From JAKIYB01 sp964590255 (lineage in GTDB: Bacteria > Armatimonadota > Hebobacteria > CAIYQO01): 64,000 nucleotides of DNA. The stretch lies in the NCBI GenBank assembly GCA_964590255.1, contig CAZPYA010000004.1:28030-92029 (forward strand), read 5' to 3'. Each line of letters opens with the position of its first letter. The stretch's first letter is position 1. Below the pieces are notes generated by a model. It had not been told where the DNA came from and did no database searches. It worked only from the letters and a program-made list of their open reading frames with translations. Made by a program: the position numbers and the translations under genes. Below are positions 50,800 to 60,011 of the stretch, in pieces.

Positions 50800-51120
50800 T
50801 TACAGTTGCGTCCGCATAATCTCCTGATAGGCTTCCAGCATCTTATTGCGCACCTGCAGAGTGAAATCCAACGCCAGCAGGGCCCGCTCCATGGAGATCA
50901 TGGCCTTATGGGTATCTTCGGTACCGCCGGAGGCCACCTGGGCCGCGGTGGTATCCGCCGTTTTCTGCAACGCATCGACTTTATCGATGGCTGAGGTAAT
51001 CTGCTCGCCAAAGCCCGCGCCTTGCGCGTCAGGGGCGGCGGTCGGCGCGGCCGATTCGGCCGGTCGCTGGACCGGTCTCGCGGTATAAGTTATCGGAGAT
51101 GAAACGCCGTCAATTCGCAT
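50800..51120 (-). CDS. fliE: Rod/MS-ring adaptor FliE
   Basis: This 106-residue protein has a variable N-terminus (20-40, Pro/Ala-rich) and the FliE C-domain (FGEQITSAIDKVDALQKTAD, HKAMISMERALLALDFTLQVRNKMLEAYQEIMRTQL). It joins the MS ring to the rod and is the first rod protein exported. It follows flgC by 24 bases. Confidence 0.95.
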   Translation of the reverse strand: MRIDGVSSPITYTARPVQRPAESAAPTAAPDAQGAGFGEQITSAIDKVDALQKTADTTAAQVASGGTEDTHKAMISMERALLALDFTLQVRNKMLEAYQEIMRTQL

Positions 51121-51144
51121 CGATTATGGCTCCCGGACTTGATG

Positions 51145-51531
51145 TTATGCGCGTCCGATTTCCAATGCTTTTCGCGTCATCGCCTTGCTGGCATTCAAGG
51201 CTGTCACATTCGCTTCGTACGACCGGGTGGCAGAGACCAGATCGGTCATCTCCTCCACGGCATTCACATTCGGCATGGCCACATAGCCGTTGGCATCCGC
51301 ATCCGGATGTCCCGGTTGAAAAACCATCTGCGGCGGACGCGGATCGGCCATCACTTCCTTCACCTGCACGCCGCCGTCTTCCATCGTCTCAAAGATCGCC
51401 TGCATCCGCTTGTATGGGCCCTGCCCTTCGGCCGTGCGCGTCGTCTCGGCATTCGCCAGATTGCTGGCAATCAAGTCCATCCGCAGCCGCTGGGCCGCCA
51501 GTGCGGAGGCGGAGACATCTATACTTTCCAT
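51145..51531 (-). CDS. flgC: Proximal rod protein FlgC
   Basis: This 128-residue protein has the rod motif at the start (VSASALAAQRLRMDLIASNLANAETTRT) and YVAMPNVNAVEEMTDLVSATRSYEANVTALNASKAM at the end. The order flgB-flgC-fliE is standard. Confidence 0.96.
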   Translation of the reverse strand: MESIDVSASALAAQRLRMDLIASNLANAETTRTAEGQGPYKRMQAIFETMEDGGVQVKEVMADPRPPQMVFQPGHPDADANGYVAMPNVNAVEEMTDLVSATRSYEANVTALNASKAMTRKALEIGRA

Positions 51532-51545
51532 ATCAACCGCCTTTC

Positions 51546-51932
51546 TTACCGTCCTTCGCGAATGGCGCTGCGTAATTCGCGAAATTTCATCGCCATCATC
51601 TGCGCGGTGGTCTCATACTGCAGGGAATTCTTCGCCAGATCAGCCATCTCATGCTCCAGCACGACGTTGTTGCCATCGGCGCCCCGCGCGGCACCAGTAT
51701 CGTCGGTAATGGAAATCGCCACGCGGTCGATGGAAGTGGACTCGGGCAAGGACGTGGTGTCCTGACTGATGAGGGTGCGCAACTCGTCTTCAAAGCGGAC
51801 GGTCTTGCGGGTATAGCCGGGGGTATCGGCGTTGGCGATATTGTCCGACAACGCGCGCTGGCGGGCGGCTGCCCCATCCAGCACTTTGATCAATATGGCA
51901 TCTGTGGTATCTGAAAACAGGCCGTTTGCCAT
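51546..51932 (-). CDS. flgB: Proximal rod protein FlgB
   Basis: This 128-residue protein contains KVLDGAAARQRALSDNIANADTPGYTRKTVRFEDEL and ends NSLQYETTAQMMAMKFRELRSAIREGR. It is the first gene of the rod/MS-ring/export-ATPase unit. GGGGAG precedes the ATG at 51932; the frame continues upstream without a comparable ribosome site. Confidence 0.95.
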   Translation of the reverse strand: MANGLFSDTTDAILIKVLDGAAARQRALSDNIANADTPGYTRKTVRFEDELRTLISQDTTSLPESTSIDRVAISITDDTGAARGADGNNVVLEHEMADLAKNSLQYETTAQMMAMKFRELRSAIREGR

Positions 51933-51990
51933 TGTCACTCCCCGTAACTGCAAGGTGCCATGCGGCTGACTGTGAAAAGGGAGCGCATAT

Positions 51991-52026
51991 CTAGGGCTAA
52001 TCACGTTATCCACAACTAGCCCTAGC
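51991..52026 (-). promoter_or_regulatory. Inverted repeat in the flgB leader
   Basis: CTAGGGCTA (51991-51999) and TAGCCCCTAG (52017-52026) pair with one bulged base. It would form a hairpin near the 5' end of the flgB transcript. The loop contains TTATCCACA, identical to a DnaA box, probably by chance. Confidence 0.35.
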
Positions 52027-52046
52027 GCCGCATGCTTCTAACACTA

Positions 52047-52076
52047 TTTTACCGCAGTTGACCAGAGGGTGCGAAA
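52047..52076 (-). promoter_or_regulatory. Housekeeping-type promoter of flgB operon
   Basis: TTCGCA (52076-52071) and TAAAAT (52052-52047) are 18 bases apart, next to an A/T-rich upstream tract (52074-52100). The site points at flgB, with an expected leader of about 108 bases. Confidence 0.45.
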
Positions 52077-52159
52077 AAAAATATAAAAAAATTCTCAATA
52101 CGGCCTAAAGTTGCCGCGCCGAGCTGCCGATAATCATGCGCCGCGTCTCCAGCGACAGC

Positions 52160-52193
52160 ACGGCCGCGGGATGCACACGCGTCCCGCGGCCGT
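52160..52193 (-). terminator. Hairpin after fliG
   Basis: ACGGCCGCGGGA (52160-52171) pairs perfectly with TCCCGCGGCCGT (52182-52193), starting nine bases after the fliG stop. There is no U-tract. It separates the cheX-fliM-fliN-fliG unit from the flgB promoter. Confidence 0.65.
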
Positions 52194-52201
52194 CAGGATG
52201 A

Positions 52202-53227
52202 TCAGACGACCATGTCGCTTTCTTCGGAGGCCCAGAGCTGCACAGTGCCTTCTTCGGCCATGCGGCGCGCCGCCTCGACCACAAGTTGCTGGGCTTCCTC
52301 CACCTGCGAGAGGCGAGTCGGCCCGAGCAATTCGAGCTCTTCGCGAATCGTTTTGGCAAAGTTTTCCGAGACGTTGTTGAAGATAAGCGCGCGCATCTCG
52401 TCGCCGGCATTCTTCAGCGAGACGGCCAGATCATGCGCGGTGAGCTGGCGCAGGATCACCTGCACGTCGCGCGGGTCGAGCCGCAGCAAGTCCTCGAAGA
52501 CGAACATCGTTTTACGCACTTCCTCGGCCAGCGCCGGGTCTTTCTCCTGCAGAAATTCGTATACGCGGCGCTCGATGGCCGGGTTGGAGCGGCTCATGAT
52601 CTCCACCAGCGCCCGCGCGCCGGTAATGCGGTCGAGTCCCTGCTCCGCCCCTTCCTCCGAGCCGCGAGAGTCGGAGAGCTTTTGCAGTAGCAACTGCTCC
52701 AGGCGCGCCACCATCTGCGGCATCGGCGTACTGAGGTTGACCAGCCGCATCACCACGTCCTGGCGGGTGGTATCGGACAGCCCGGCGATCACCTGTCCGG
52801 CGCGCTCGCGTGGCAGGTAATAAAGCACCAGCGCGATGACCGCCGGATGCTCATGCGAAAGGACTTCCAGCAACCGATGCGCCTCCACGTTGCGCAATCG
52901 ACGAAACGGCCGCGCGGACGCACTCTGCGAGAGCTGCTCCAGCACCATCGACGCGCGTTCTTCGCCGAAGAGCTGGCTGAGCAGGCGATGCACAAAATCG
53001 AGGCCGCCAACGGAGTCTTCCACCTCAGCCCGGCCGTAGCGGTCCAGCAGATCGTTCACCAGCTCCCCGCGGGTATGCATGGTGATGCGCCCGATCTGCG
53101 CCATCTGGTCGGCAATCAATTGGACTTCCTGCGGCGAAAGGTGGGACAGCACCTGGGCGGATTTATCGACGCCCAGGCAAACCAGCATGGCAGCCGCTTT
53201 CGACAAATTATCCATGAGGACGGGCAT
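52202..53227 (-). CDS. fliG: Flagellar motor switch protein FliG (canonical)
   Basis: This 341-residue protein has all three FliG domains: N-domain (AAAMLVCLGVDKSAQVLSHL), middle EHP motif (EHPAVIALVLYYLPRERAGQVIAGL) and C-domain (VILRQLTAHDLAVSLKNAGDEMRALIFNNVSENFAKTIREELELLGPTRLSQVEEAQ). The C-domain keeps the acidic pair (Glu-Glu) and the arginine of the torque helix. It is encoded with fliM and fliN, away from fliF. The ATG at 53227 follows GGAGG; earlier in-frame ATGs also exist. Confidence 0.95.
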   Translation of the reverse strand: MPVLMDNLSKAAAMLVCLGVDKSAQVLSHLSPQEVQLIADQMAQIGRITMHTRGELVNDLLDRYGRAEVEDSVGGLDFVHRLLSQLFGEERASMVLEQLSQSASARPFRRLRNVEAHRLLEVLSHEHPAVIALVLYYLPRERAGQVIAGLSDTTRQDVVMRLVNLSTPMPQMVARLEQLLLQKLSDSRGSEEGAEQGLDRITGARALVEIMSRSNPAIERRVYEFLQEKDPALAEEVRKTMFVFEDLLRLDPRDVQVILRQLTAHDLAVSLKNAGDEMRALIFNNVSENFAKTIREELELLGPTRLSQVEEAQQLVVEAARRMAEEGTVQLWASEESDMVV

Positions 53228-53329
53228 GGCTACGGCTCCTCCGGGCATGGCGCGGTACGGTAGACCGCGGTTCGGCATGGGTTTCCCCAGCGGGCACGCC
53301 CGCCGTCACGGACAGCGGGACGGCGCGCC

Positions 53330-53665
53330 TCAGGTATTCGACGGGTTGACGAACTTCGTCACGCGGAAGCCGAAACGCCCGTTAATCACGATCACTTCCC
53401 CACGGGCAAACGGCATGTTGTTCACCAGCATGTCCGCCGGCTGGCCCACCAGCTTGTCCAGTTCTATCACCGCCCCGCGGTGCAGGCGCAGGATGTCACG
53501 CACCAGCATCTGGGTGCGGCCAAGCTCGACCGTCGCCAGCACTTCTACGTCGCTGAGCATCCCCAGCGCCTGGGCGGCTTCAGCGGCATCGCGCGGCCGC
53601 TGGTCGACCGCGGAGTCGGCGCCCGGCATCCCGGCAGCGAAATCCTGATCAGACGATTGCGTCAT
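53330..53665 (-). CDS. fliN: Flagellar motor switch protein FliN (copy 2)
   Basis: This 111-residue protein has a short acidic N-terminus and a canonical SpoA domain (VLATVELGRTQMLVRDILRLHRGAVIELDKLVGQPADMLVNNMPFARGEVIVINGRFGFRVTKF). It is closer to textbook FliN than the copy at 13009-13416. AAGGAG lies five bases before the ATG. It sits 28 bases after fliM. Confidence 0.95.
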   Translation of the reverse strand: MTQSSDQDFAAGMPGADSAVDQRPRDAAEAAQALGMLSDVEVLATVELGRTQMLVRDILRLHRGAVIELDKLVGQPADMLVNNMPFARGEVIVINGRFGFRVTKFVNPSNT

Positions 53666-53693
53666 GTCAGCTCCTTGTTCGTCTTCGGGCCGG

Positions 53694-54659
53694 TCAGTGG
53701 GCTGACGGCCCCTGTATCTCCACGGCGACGACATCGTTTTTCCGGATCATCGTGCCCAGGTAGAGCGCGCTGTTGGCGACCCGTACTTCGACGGGGTCAT
53801 CCACTTCAGTGTCTAACTCGACCACATCGCCTTCGCGCAGCGTCGCCAGCAGCCCCAGCGTCAGCGATTGATCGCGTAGGCAGGCGCGCACCGGCATGGG
53901 CGCCTGGTACATATTCGTCAGCAACTGCCCGGTATCGCGCCGGGCGCGCGTCGCTTCGTCGTCGCCCTCCCAGCTTTGCTCCACGCTGAGGAGACGGTCG
54001 AAATCCAGGCTGTTGAACGGAATCGCATACGTGGCCATGCCGGACATGTTGCCCATGGTGATGGCGAACGTGCAGACCACCATGCGGTCCTCGGCATGGG
54101 CCGCTCGGGTGAGCAAAACATTGCTCACCACCTCGCGCATATTCGTGCGCATCGGCACCAGCACATCCCACGCATGGCCCAACTCATGCACGATGCGGCG
54201 GAACAGGTCGTCCAGCAGGCCCTTCTCGAGCGGCGTGAATTCCCGCGGGGTGCTGTCCACCTGGCCGGTGCCCCCCAGCCCGCGGTCAAGCAGGTAAAAG
54301 GCGATATGCGGATTCAACTCAAAGAGCGCCAGCCCATCCAGGGGGCTGATGGCAAAGGTACACAATGTGGTGCGTTCCGGCATCTCGTTGCAGAGATGCC
54401 GGAAGGTGAGTTGCTCGATGGAAAACGCCTCGATCTGCGCCTCCTCCGACAGGAACCCGGTGAGGATGCCGGAGAAACTGCGGGCAAAGGTGAGATTGAT
54501 ATTCTCCAGCGCGTGAATGAACTCGCTGGGCAGATTATCCGGGCGCGCGAAATCGTAGATCCGCACTTCATGGAAGGTGGTCTCTTCCGTGCCGTTCTCG
54601 ACATCCGCCGTCGCCGTTAAGGCGGTCAGCAATCCATTAATGTCTTGCTGATCAAGCAT
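53694..54659 (-). CDS. fliM: Flagellar motor switch protein FliM
   Basis: This 321-residue protein has the N-terminal CheY-P-binding motif (LDQQDINGLLTAL), a CheC-like middle domain (LTFRHLCNEMPERTTLCTFAISPLDG, HIAFYLLDRGLGGTG) and a C-terminal SpoA domain (LREGDVVELDTEVDDPVEVRVANSALYLGTMI). It receives the CheY signal and sets rotation direction. GGAG precedes the ATG at 54659. Confidence 0.96.
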   Translation of the reverse strand: MLDQQDINGLLTALTATADVENGTEETTFHEVRIYDFARPDNLPSEFIHALENINLTFARSFSGILTGFLSEEAQIEAFSIEQLTFRHLCNEMPERTTLCTFAISPLDGLALFELNPHIAFYLLDRGLGGTGQVDSTPREFTPLEKGLLDDLFRRIVHELGHAWDVLVPMRTNMREVVSNVLLTRAAHAEDRMVVCTFAITMGNMSGMATYAIPFNSLDFDRLLSVEQSWEGDDEATRARRDTGQLLTNMYQAPMPVRACLRDQSLTLGLLATLREGDVVELDTEVDDPVEVRVANSALYLGTMIRKNDVVAVEIQGPSAH

Positions 54660-54690
54660 ATCTGGTGCTCCACGTTGTATGGCGGCGCCG

Positions 54691-55161
54691 CTATTCGGAC
54701 GGCGTCGCTTCCCCGACCGCCACATTGACTTCCAGTTTGCCGCAGGCGGTATACAGCGGCACGACCAGCGCCGGCAACTGGGTGGTGATCTCGACGTTCA
54801 AGCCGCGAATGATCGTCGGCGGCGTGATGTCGCAGGTATAGCCCGATTCCGCGAGCAGGCTCATCGCGTTGCCGGAGATGATGTTGCCCATCTCGCTGAT
54901 GGCACTGGCCGCCATCTCGTCGAAGGCAATGATGGGCGTGCCGATCATTGCCGAGGCGATTTTCGTCGCCGTCACCTGCGACATGCCATAGATGACCTGT
55001 CCGCGCACCATACCGGATACGCCTACGGCAATGGAGATCGGTTGCGTCGTGAAGATCGCCGACCGGACCGCCAGTTGCCCACGCTCGGTAGTACCGCCGA
55101 CCAGTTGCATCAACACGTCGATGCCGGCTTGGATAAAGGGGTTCACAAATTCTACTTTCAC
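54691..55161 (-). CDS. cheX: CheX-type CheY-P phosphatase
   Basis: From a GTG start this is 156 residues beginning VKVEFVNPFIQAGIDVLMQLVG, the CheX N-terminal pattern. The active-site helix SAISEMGNIISGNAMSLL carries the glutamate and asparagine needed to dephosphorylate CheY. I chose GTG at 55161 because GGAGG lies five bases upstream; the frame extends 12 codons further without a ribosome site. It is encoded 31 bases before fliM, so signal removal and the switch are made together. Confidence 0.9.
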   Translation of the reverse strand: MKVEFVNPFIQAGIDVLMQLVGGTTERGQLAVRSAIFTTQPISIAVGVSGMVRGQVIYGMSQVTATKIASAMIGTPIIAFDEMAASAISEMGNIISGNAMSLLAESGYTCDITPPTIIRGLNVEITTQLPALVVPLYTACGKLEVNVAVGEATPSE

Positions 55162-55231
55162 CTGTTCCTCCGCTCCTGGTTCCGTGGTTACGTACAAGTG
55201 CCACTGTCCTCATGCCGTGATGAGTAGCACC

Positions 55232-55259
55232 TGTTCTGGCAATATGAATTGCCGGAACA
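55232..55259 (-). terminator. Hairpin after the GGDEF-EAL gene
   Basis: TGTTC-T-GGCAAT (55232-55243) pairs with ATTGCC-G-GAACA (55248-55259) around a four-base loop, with one T:G wobble. It lies 18 bases past the stop and before cheX. There is no U-tract. Confidence 0.55.
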
Positions 55260-55277
55260 CTCGTGGTAATTCGCTTC

Positions 55278-57519
55278 CTACAATCCCAATCTCTGCATCA
55301 TCGGCATCAGCGTTTCCGCCGGCAGCGGCTGACTGAACAGGTACCCCTGCATCGCATCACAACTGCACTGTTGAAGAAATGCCTGTTGCGCCGGTTCTTC
55401 CACGCCCTCGGCGATCACGCGCAGGTGTAAACTGCGCGCCATGGTGATGATGGCCATGGCAATCGCCTGATCATATCGATCGGTGGACAACCCCCGGACG
55501 AACAACTGATCAATCTTCAAGGTATTTATCGGAAACTTCTTCAGATAAATTAAGGATGAATAGCCGACGCCGAAATCATCGATGGATAATTGTACGCCCA
55601 TCTCGCGTAAACGACACATCATCGTCGTGCTGAAGTCGATGTCGCGCATGGCGACACTCTCGGTGATCTCCAGTTCCAGGTACTCGGCCGGCAAGCCGGT
55701 TTCCGCGAGTACCGCCGCCACCATTGCCGGCAAATCCTGCTGATGAAACTGCCGCGCGGACAGGTTCACCGCCATGCGTAACGGGCCGATGCCGGCCTGC
55801 TGCCATTCCCGGTTCTGCCGGCAAGCCTGTTGGAGCACCCAGTGGCCGAGCGGCACGATCAGGCCGGTTTCTTCCGCCACCGGGATAAACTGCGCCGGCG
55901 CGATGGTGCCCAGCACTGGGTGATGCCAGCGCAGCAGCGCCTCCACCCCGATCACCCGTCCATCCTCCGCTGACACCTGCGGTTGATAGTAGAGCATGAA
56001 CTGCTCCTGCTGCAGCGCTCGCCGCAGCTCGTTTTCCATCGTCAACCGCTCATTGGCCCGATCATGCATCTCGGGCTCATACACCTGAAAATTGTTCCGC
56101 CCCTGCTCCTTGGCGTGATACAGCGCCGTATCGGCATTATGTAGCAGCTCCTGCGGCTGCTGCCCATGCTCGGGATAGACGGCGATGCCCAGGCTGGTCG
56201 AGACATGCACCTCCTGATCCTGCAGCAGGAACGGCTCTTCAAAGGCCTGGACCAGCTTCATCGCGACATGGTGCACATCATGCAGGTGATGCACCTCCGG
56301 CAGCAGGATGGTGAATTCATCGCCGCCCAGCCGCGACACGGTATCTTCCCCGCGCAGCCGCTCCTTCAGCCGTTCGGCCACCCCCTGCAGCAGTTTGTCC
56401 CCCACCCCATGCCCAAAGGGTATCGTTAATCGTCTTAAAGCGATCGAGATCGAGAAACATGACCGCCAGCCGCGTGCCATGCCGGCGGGCGCGCACCAGC
56501 GCGTGCTGCAGGCGATCCTGAAACAGCGTGCGATTCGGCAAATCGGTCAGCGTGTCATGGAACGCCTGATGGCGAATCACTTCTTCCGCCTGCTTACGCT
56601 CGGTGATCTCCAGCATCACGCCCTGCAGGTAGAGGATGCGGCCGACCGGCGGCACCAGGATATGCAGCACATCCGGCGCGTCGGTATCGCGGCGGCCCCA
56701 GAACCGGCATTCCACCCAGCGGGGGGCATGCCGCGGCGTCGCGAGCCGGAATTCCAACACGAATTCATCGTCATGTTCAGCCAGGTGGCGTGCGATGTCG
56801 TGCAACACGCGCGTCCGCTCGCTGGCATGGATGAGGTCACCGAGGGCTTTGCGGCCTTCGAGGAAATCTTCCGGCACGAAACCGAACTGCCCGACGCTTT
56901 CGGTGACGAAATCAATCGGCCAGTGCTCGGTCATGCGACAACGCATCACCACCAACGGACTGTGGCTGACGATATCTTCCAGATCGCGGCGCGCGCGCAG
57001 CGCCTCGCGCAGCGCCGCTTCCATCCGTTTGCGCTCGGCGATCTCTTGTTGAAACGCGCGTGTGCGCTGATCGAGTTGCCCAAGATACGTATTGCTGACA
57101 ATAGCTACTGCGGTCATTTCGGCGGTGCGCCGCAGCAGCAGGCGCTCCACGTCGTCAAGCGGGGCGTCCGATGACCGATACAGCAGCAGGCTGCCCAGTG
57201 CGTCCTCCTGATACCGCAACGGTACCACCACCACCTGGCGCATCCCCGTGTCCAGCAGCGTGTCGGATAGGCGCCGGCAAAGCGGCTCGCTGTCCAGCGC
57301 CGGCGCCAGTCCGATGCTATACGCGACCAGCGGCTCGATCAACAAACCCGGCGCGGCATGCTGTGCGAGGACGCCGCCGGCCGCGCCCGCGTCATGTGCC
57401 AGCACCAATCCACAGGATGCCGCGAAGTGCGCACAGAGCACGCGCAGCAATTCAGTCAGATACTCCCGTGGCGGTAGTAGTATATCGATCTCGAGCACAG
57501 CGTCCAGGACGGACTGCAT
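55278..57519 (-). pseudogene. GAF-PAS-GGDEF-EAL cyclic-di-GMP protein with a frameshift
   Basis: Two overlapping frames together make one protein of about 745 residues. Fragment 1 (57519 to about 56417) has a GAF-like sensor, a PAS-like domain and the start of GGDEF, ending RFKTINDTL. Fragment 2 continues GHGVGDKLLQG, then the intact signature RLGGDEF and a full EAL domain (GVEALLRW, SIDDFGVGYSSL, AEGVEE). One extra base in the AAA run at 56415-56417 (minus strand CCCTTTGGG) breaks the frame exactly within GGDEF. All catalytic motifs are intact, so this may be a sequencing error rather than decay. If whole, it would mainly degrade c-di-GMP. It lies between cheY and cheX. AGGAG precedes the ATG. 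Confidence 0.75.
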
Positions 57520-57649
57520 GCGATGGCTCCTGCATCAAAGACCCGCGCCGCGACCAATCCTGATCGCTCAGGCCGGCGCATCGCGGGTTGGTCTATCGTG
57601 CTGACCATTCATCCATTCCACATCACGGCGCCGTTCAGGCCAGTCTCAC

Positions 57650-57678
57650 AAAAAAGAACCCATCCGCGAAGGCGAAAT
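57650..57678 (-). terminator. Weak hairpin with U-tract after cheY
   Basis: Just past the cheY stop a short imperfect stem (57662-57678) is followed on the minus strand by TTCTTTTTT (57658-57650). It is the only terminator here with a real U-run. Confidence 0.4.
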
Positions 57679-57684
57679 CTGGCA

Positions 57685-58047
57685 TTACCCCTGCAACACG
57701 CGGGCCACTGCCGCCAGCAACTTCTCGGGATTGAATGGTTTGACGATATAATCGCGCGCGCCGGCGCTGATAGCTTCACGCACTTTATTTTCCTGCCCCA
57801 GTGCCGAGCAGATGATGACTTTCGCCTCGCTGTTGGCCGCCATGATCTGTTTGAGCGCCTCAATGCCATCCATCTCCGGCATGGTGATGTCCAGCATCAC
57901 CAGCTCTGGCGCGAGCGTCTGGTATTGGGCGACGGCGATCGCGCCGTTTTCCGCCTCGAATACCACTTCGTGCCCGCCGCCAATAAGGGTCTTCTTCAAT
58001 GTCGCGCGCATGAATAGTGCGTCATCCGCGATGAGAATCCGTGCCAT
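57685..58047 (-). CDS. cheY: Chemotaxis response regulator CheY
   Basis: This 120-residue single-domain receiver keeps all the key residues: D8-D9, phosphoacceptor D53 (MLDITMPEMDG), the CSALGQ serine/threonine position and K103 (IVKPF). Phosphorylated by CheA, it binds FliM and FliN. GGAGGA precedes the ATG at 58047. Confidence 0.95.
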   Translation of the reverse strand: MARILIADDALFMRATLKKTLIGGGHEVVFEAENGAIAVAQYQTLAPELVMLDITMPEMDGIEALKQIMAANSEAKVIICSALGQENKVREAISAGARDYIVKPFNPEKLLAAVARVLQG

Positions 58048-58098
58048 ATGCTCCTCCAACTCCATTCCAGTCGTTTGCGGGGATAGCTCCCGGTGCCC

Positions 58099-58920
58099 TC
58101 AGTCACCTTCCGGGCGCTGGTAGAAAAAGGCGCGCGGCGACGTAAAGCCGATCTCACGCGCGCCGTGTATGCGCTCGGTATTTCCGACGAGTAGATAACC
58201 GCCCGGTCGCAGCGCCTGGTAAAACCGCTCGAACAATGACGCTTTCGCATCCTCGGTGAAGTAGATTACCACATTCCGGCAGAGGATGATATCCATCCCG
58301 GTCGGAAAACGATCTTTTAATAAATTGTGCTGCTGAAACTCGACGCCTTGCCGGGCGGCCGCCATCACGCGGAACAACTCGCCCTCGCGGGTGAAGAAGC
58401 GCTTCTGCACGGCCTCGGGCACGTTGCGCATATCCTCCGCGGTGAATATGCCCTCGCGGGCACGCGCCAGGATCCTGATATCAATATCGGACGCCAGCAC
58501 GCGATGGTTGAGCGTCGGGCTCAATTGCGCCAGCAGAATGCGCAGGGAGTAGGCTTCCGCCCCGTACGAGCAACCGGCGCTCCACACCTGCAAGCCTGCC
58601 TTGCGGCGCAGCAACTCCGGCAGCACAAACTGCCGCAATTCTTCGAATTTCTCCGGGTTGCGGAACAGCTCGGAGACGTTGATGGTAACGCGGTCGAGAA
58701 AATCGGCCATGGCCGTGTCATTGCCCGCCAGCAGCTTCCAGTATTCCAGCAGTGACGTTGCTTTCACCCGCTCGGCCATGCTGCGGATACGCCGCTCCAT
58801 CTGTCCCTGTTTATACTGCGACAGGTCCATCCCGGTGCGCGCATGCACCTGCCCGATGAAGTAGGCATACTCGCGCTCGGCGGACATCAGCGCGCCGAGA
58901 GGGGGTCGTATCTCCGTCAT
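58099..58920 (-). CDS. cheR: Chemoreceptor methyltransferase CheR
   Basis: This 273-residue protein has the N-terminal helical domain (YKQGQMERRIRSMAER, TINVSELFRNPEKFEEL) and the SAM-binding domain (QVWSAGCSYGAEAYSLRILL, VLASDIDIRILARAREGIF, DIILCRNVVIYF). It methylates receptor glutamates for adaptation. Its ATG overlaps the cheB stop as ATGA. Confidence 0.96.
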   Translation of the reverse strand: MTEIRPPLGALMSAEREYAYFIGQVHARTGMDLSQYKQGQMERRIRSMAERVKATSLLEYWKLLAGNDTAMADFLDRVTINVSELFRNPEKFEELRQFVLPELLRRKAGLQVWSAGCSYGAEAYSLRILLAQLSPTLNHRVLASDIDIRILARAREGIFTAEDMRNVPEAVQKRFFTREGELFRVMAAARQGVEFQQHNLLKDRFPTGMDIILCRNVVIYFTEDAKASLFERFYQALRPGGYLLVGNTERIHGAREIGFTSPRAFFYQRPEGD

Positions 58921-60011
58921 GTGTGTTCTCCTGTAACCGGCAACCGACCGGTCTGGCACCAGAGGGTGATGGCATCAGCCATCGCCGACAGCGGTAATTG
59001 ACAATCTACGACGCCGGCGCGCACCGCGGCGCGCGGCATGCCATACACGACGCAACTCGCTTCATCCTGAGCGAGCGTGGCGCCTCCCGCGCGCTTGATC
59101 GCCCCCAGCCCCAACGCGCCGTCCTGCCCCATGCCGGTGAGAATCACCCCCAGCCGGGGTATCCGCGGCAGGGCGGCGACATCCGCCATCATTGGGTCGA
59201 CCGCCGGGCGCACCGCCCATACCGGCGGCTCATCGGTGAGCGTGACGCGCCCGGTGCCATCGAGACGCAGATGCTGGCCGCCGCGGGCCACCACCACCAG
59301 TCCCTCTTCCGGACGCATCCCCTCGACGGCCTCTTGTACCCGCAGCGCGCACAGGCCGTCCAGGCGCTGCGCCATGGCGGCGGTGAAATGCGGGGGCATA
59401 TGCTGCACCACCAGCAACCCAGCCGGCAGATCGCCCGGCAAGCGCACCAGTATTTCCTGCAGTGCGCGGGGTCCACCGGTCGACGCGCCGATGGCGACCA
59501 GCCGGCTCGCGGGCTGCCCGGTGGGCGCCGTGGCGGCGCACGGTGCCGGCGCCGGCGCCGGGGTGGATACCGCCTGCACCGTGGCGCGGGCGGCATCGCG
59601 GATCTTCTTCCACAGCGCATACCGCACGCTGTTCAGGTCTTCGGATACGCTGCCGGACGGTTTAGCCTGAAAATCCACCGCGCCCAGTTCCAGGCAGCGC
59701 ATGGTGATCTCGGCGCCATGGCGGGTGAGGCTGCTGAGCATGACGATCGGCACCGGGCAGCGCGCCATGATTGCCGTCAATGCCTGCACGCCGTCCATCT
59801 CCGGCATCTCGACATCCATCGTCACGACGGCGGGTTTCAGCGCGGCAATCTGCGTCAACGCCTCGCGCCCGTTGCTAGCGGTGCCGATCACCGTCAAGCC
59901 CCGCCCGGAGTTAATCAGGTTCGTCAAGGCGCGGCGCATGAAGGCGGAATCGTCTACCACCAGCACGCGAATCGGGCCATCGGTTACCGGTGCTGTTTCA
60001 GCACGATCCAT
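58917..60011 (-). CDS. cheB: Receptor methylesterase/deamidase CheB
   Basis: The protein has 364 residues. The N-terminal receiver has phosphoacceptor D66 (MDVEMPEMDG), and the C-terminal esterase domain has the serine in GASTGGP, the histidine in VVQHMPPHFT and the aspartate in GMGQDGALG. It removes methyl groups added by CheR and is activated by CheA. GGAG precedes the ATG, and the gene overlaps cheD by 28 bases. Confidence 0.96.
   Translation of the reverse strand: MDRAETAPVTDGPIRVLVVDDSAFMRRALTNLINSGRGLTVIGTASNGREALTQIAALKPAVVTMDVEMPEMDGVQALTAIMARCPVPIVMLSSLTRHGAEITMRCLELGAVDFQAKPSGSVSEDLNSVRYALWKKIRDAARATVQAVSTPAPAPAPCAATAPTGQPASRLVAIGASTGGPRALQEILVRLPGDLPAGLLVVQHMPPHFTAAMAQRLDGLCALRVQEAVEGMRPEEGLVVVARGGQHLRLDGTGRVTLTDEPPVWAVRPAVDPMMADVAALPRIPRLGVILTGMGQDGALGLGAIKRAGGATLAQDEASCVVYGMPRAAVRAGVVDCQLPLSAMADAITLWCQTGRLPVTGEHT

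Noticed and set aside
52074..52100. A-rich tract after fliG as a terminator U-run
   Set aside because: On the minus strand it is separated from the hairpin by about 60 bases and lies upstream of the flgB promoter, so it fits better as an AT-rich promoter element.
56400..56430. Programmed +1 frameshift in the GGDEF-EAL gene
   Set aside because: CTT-T resembles the prfB slip site, but there is no stop codon or upstream stimulator, and this family does not normally use frameshifting. A single-base error or mutation is simpler.
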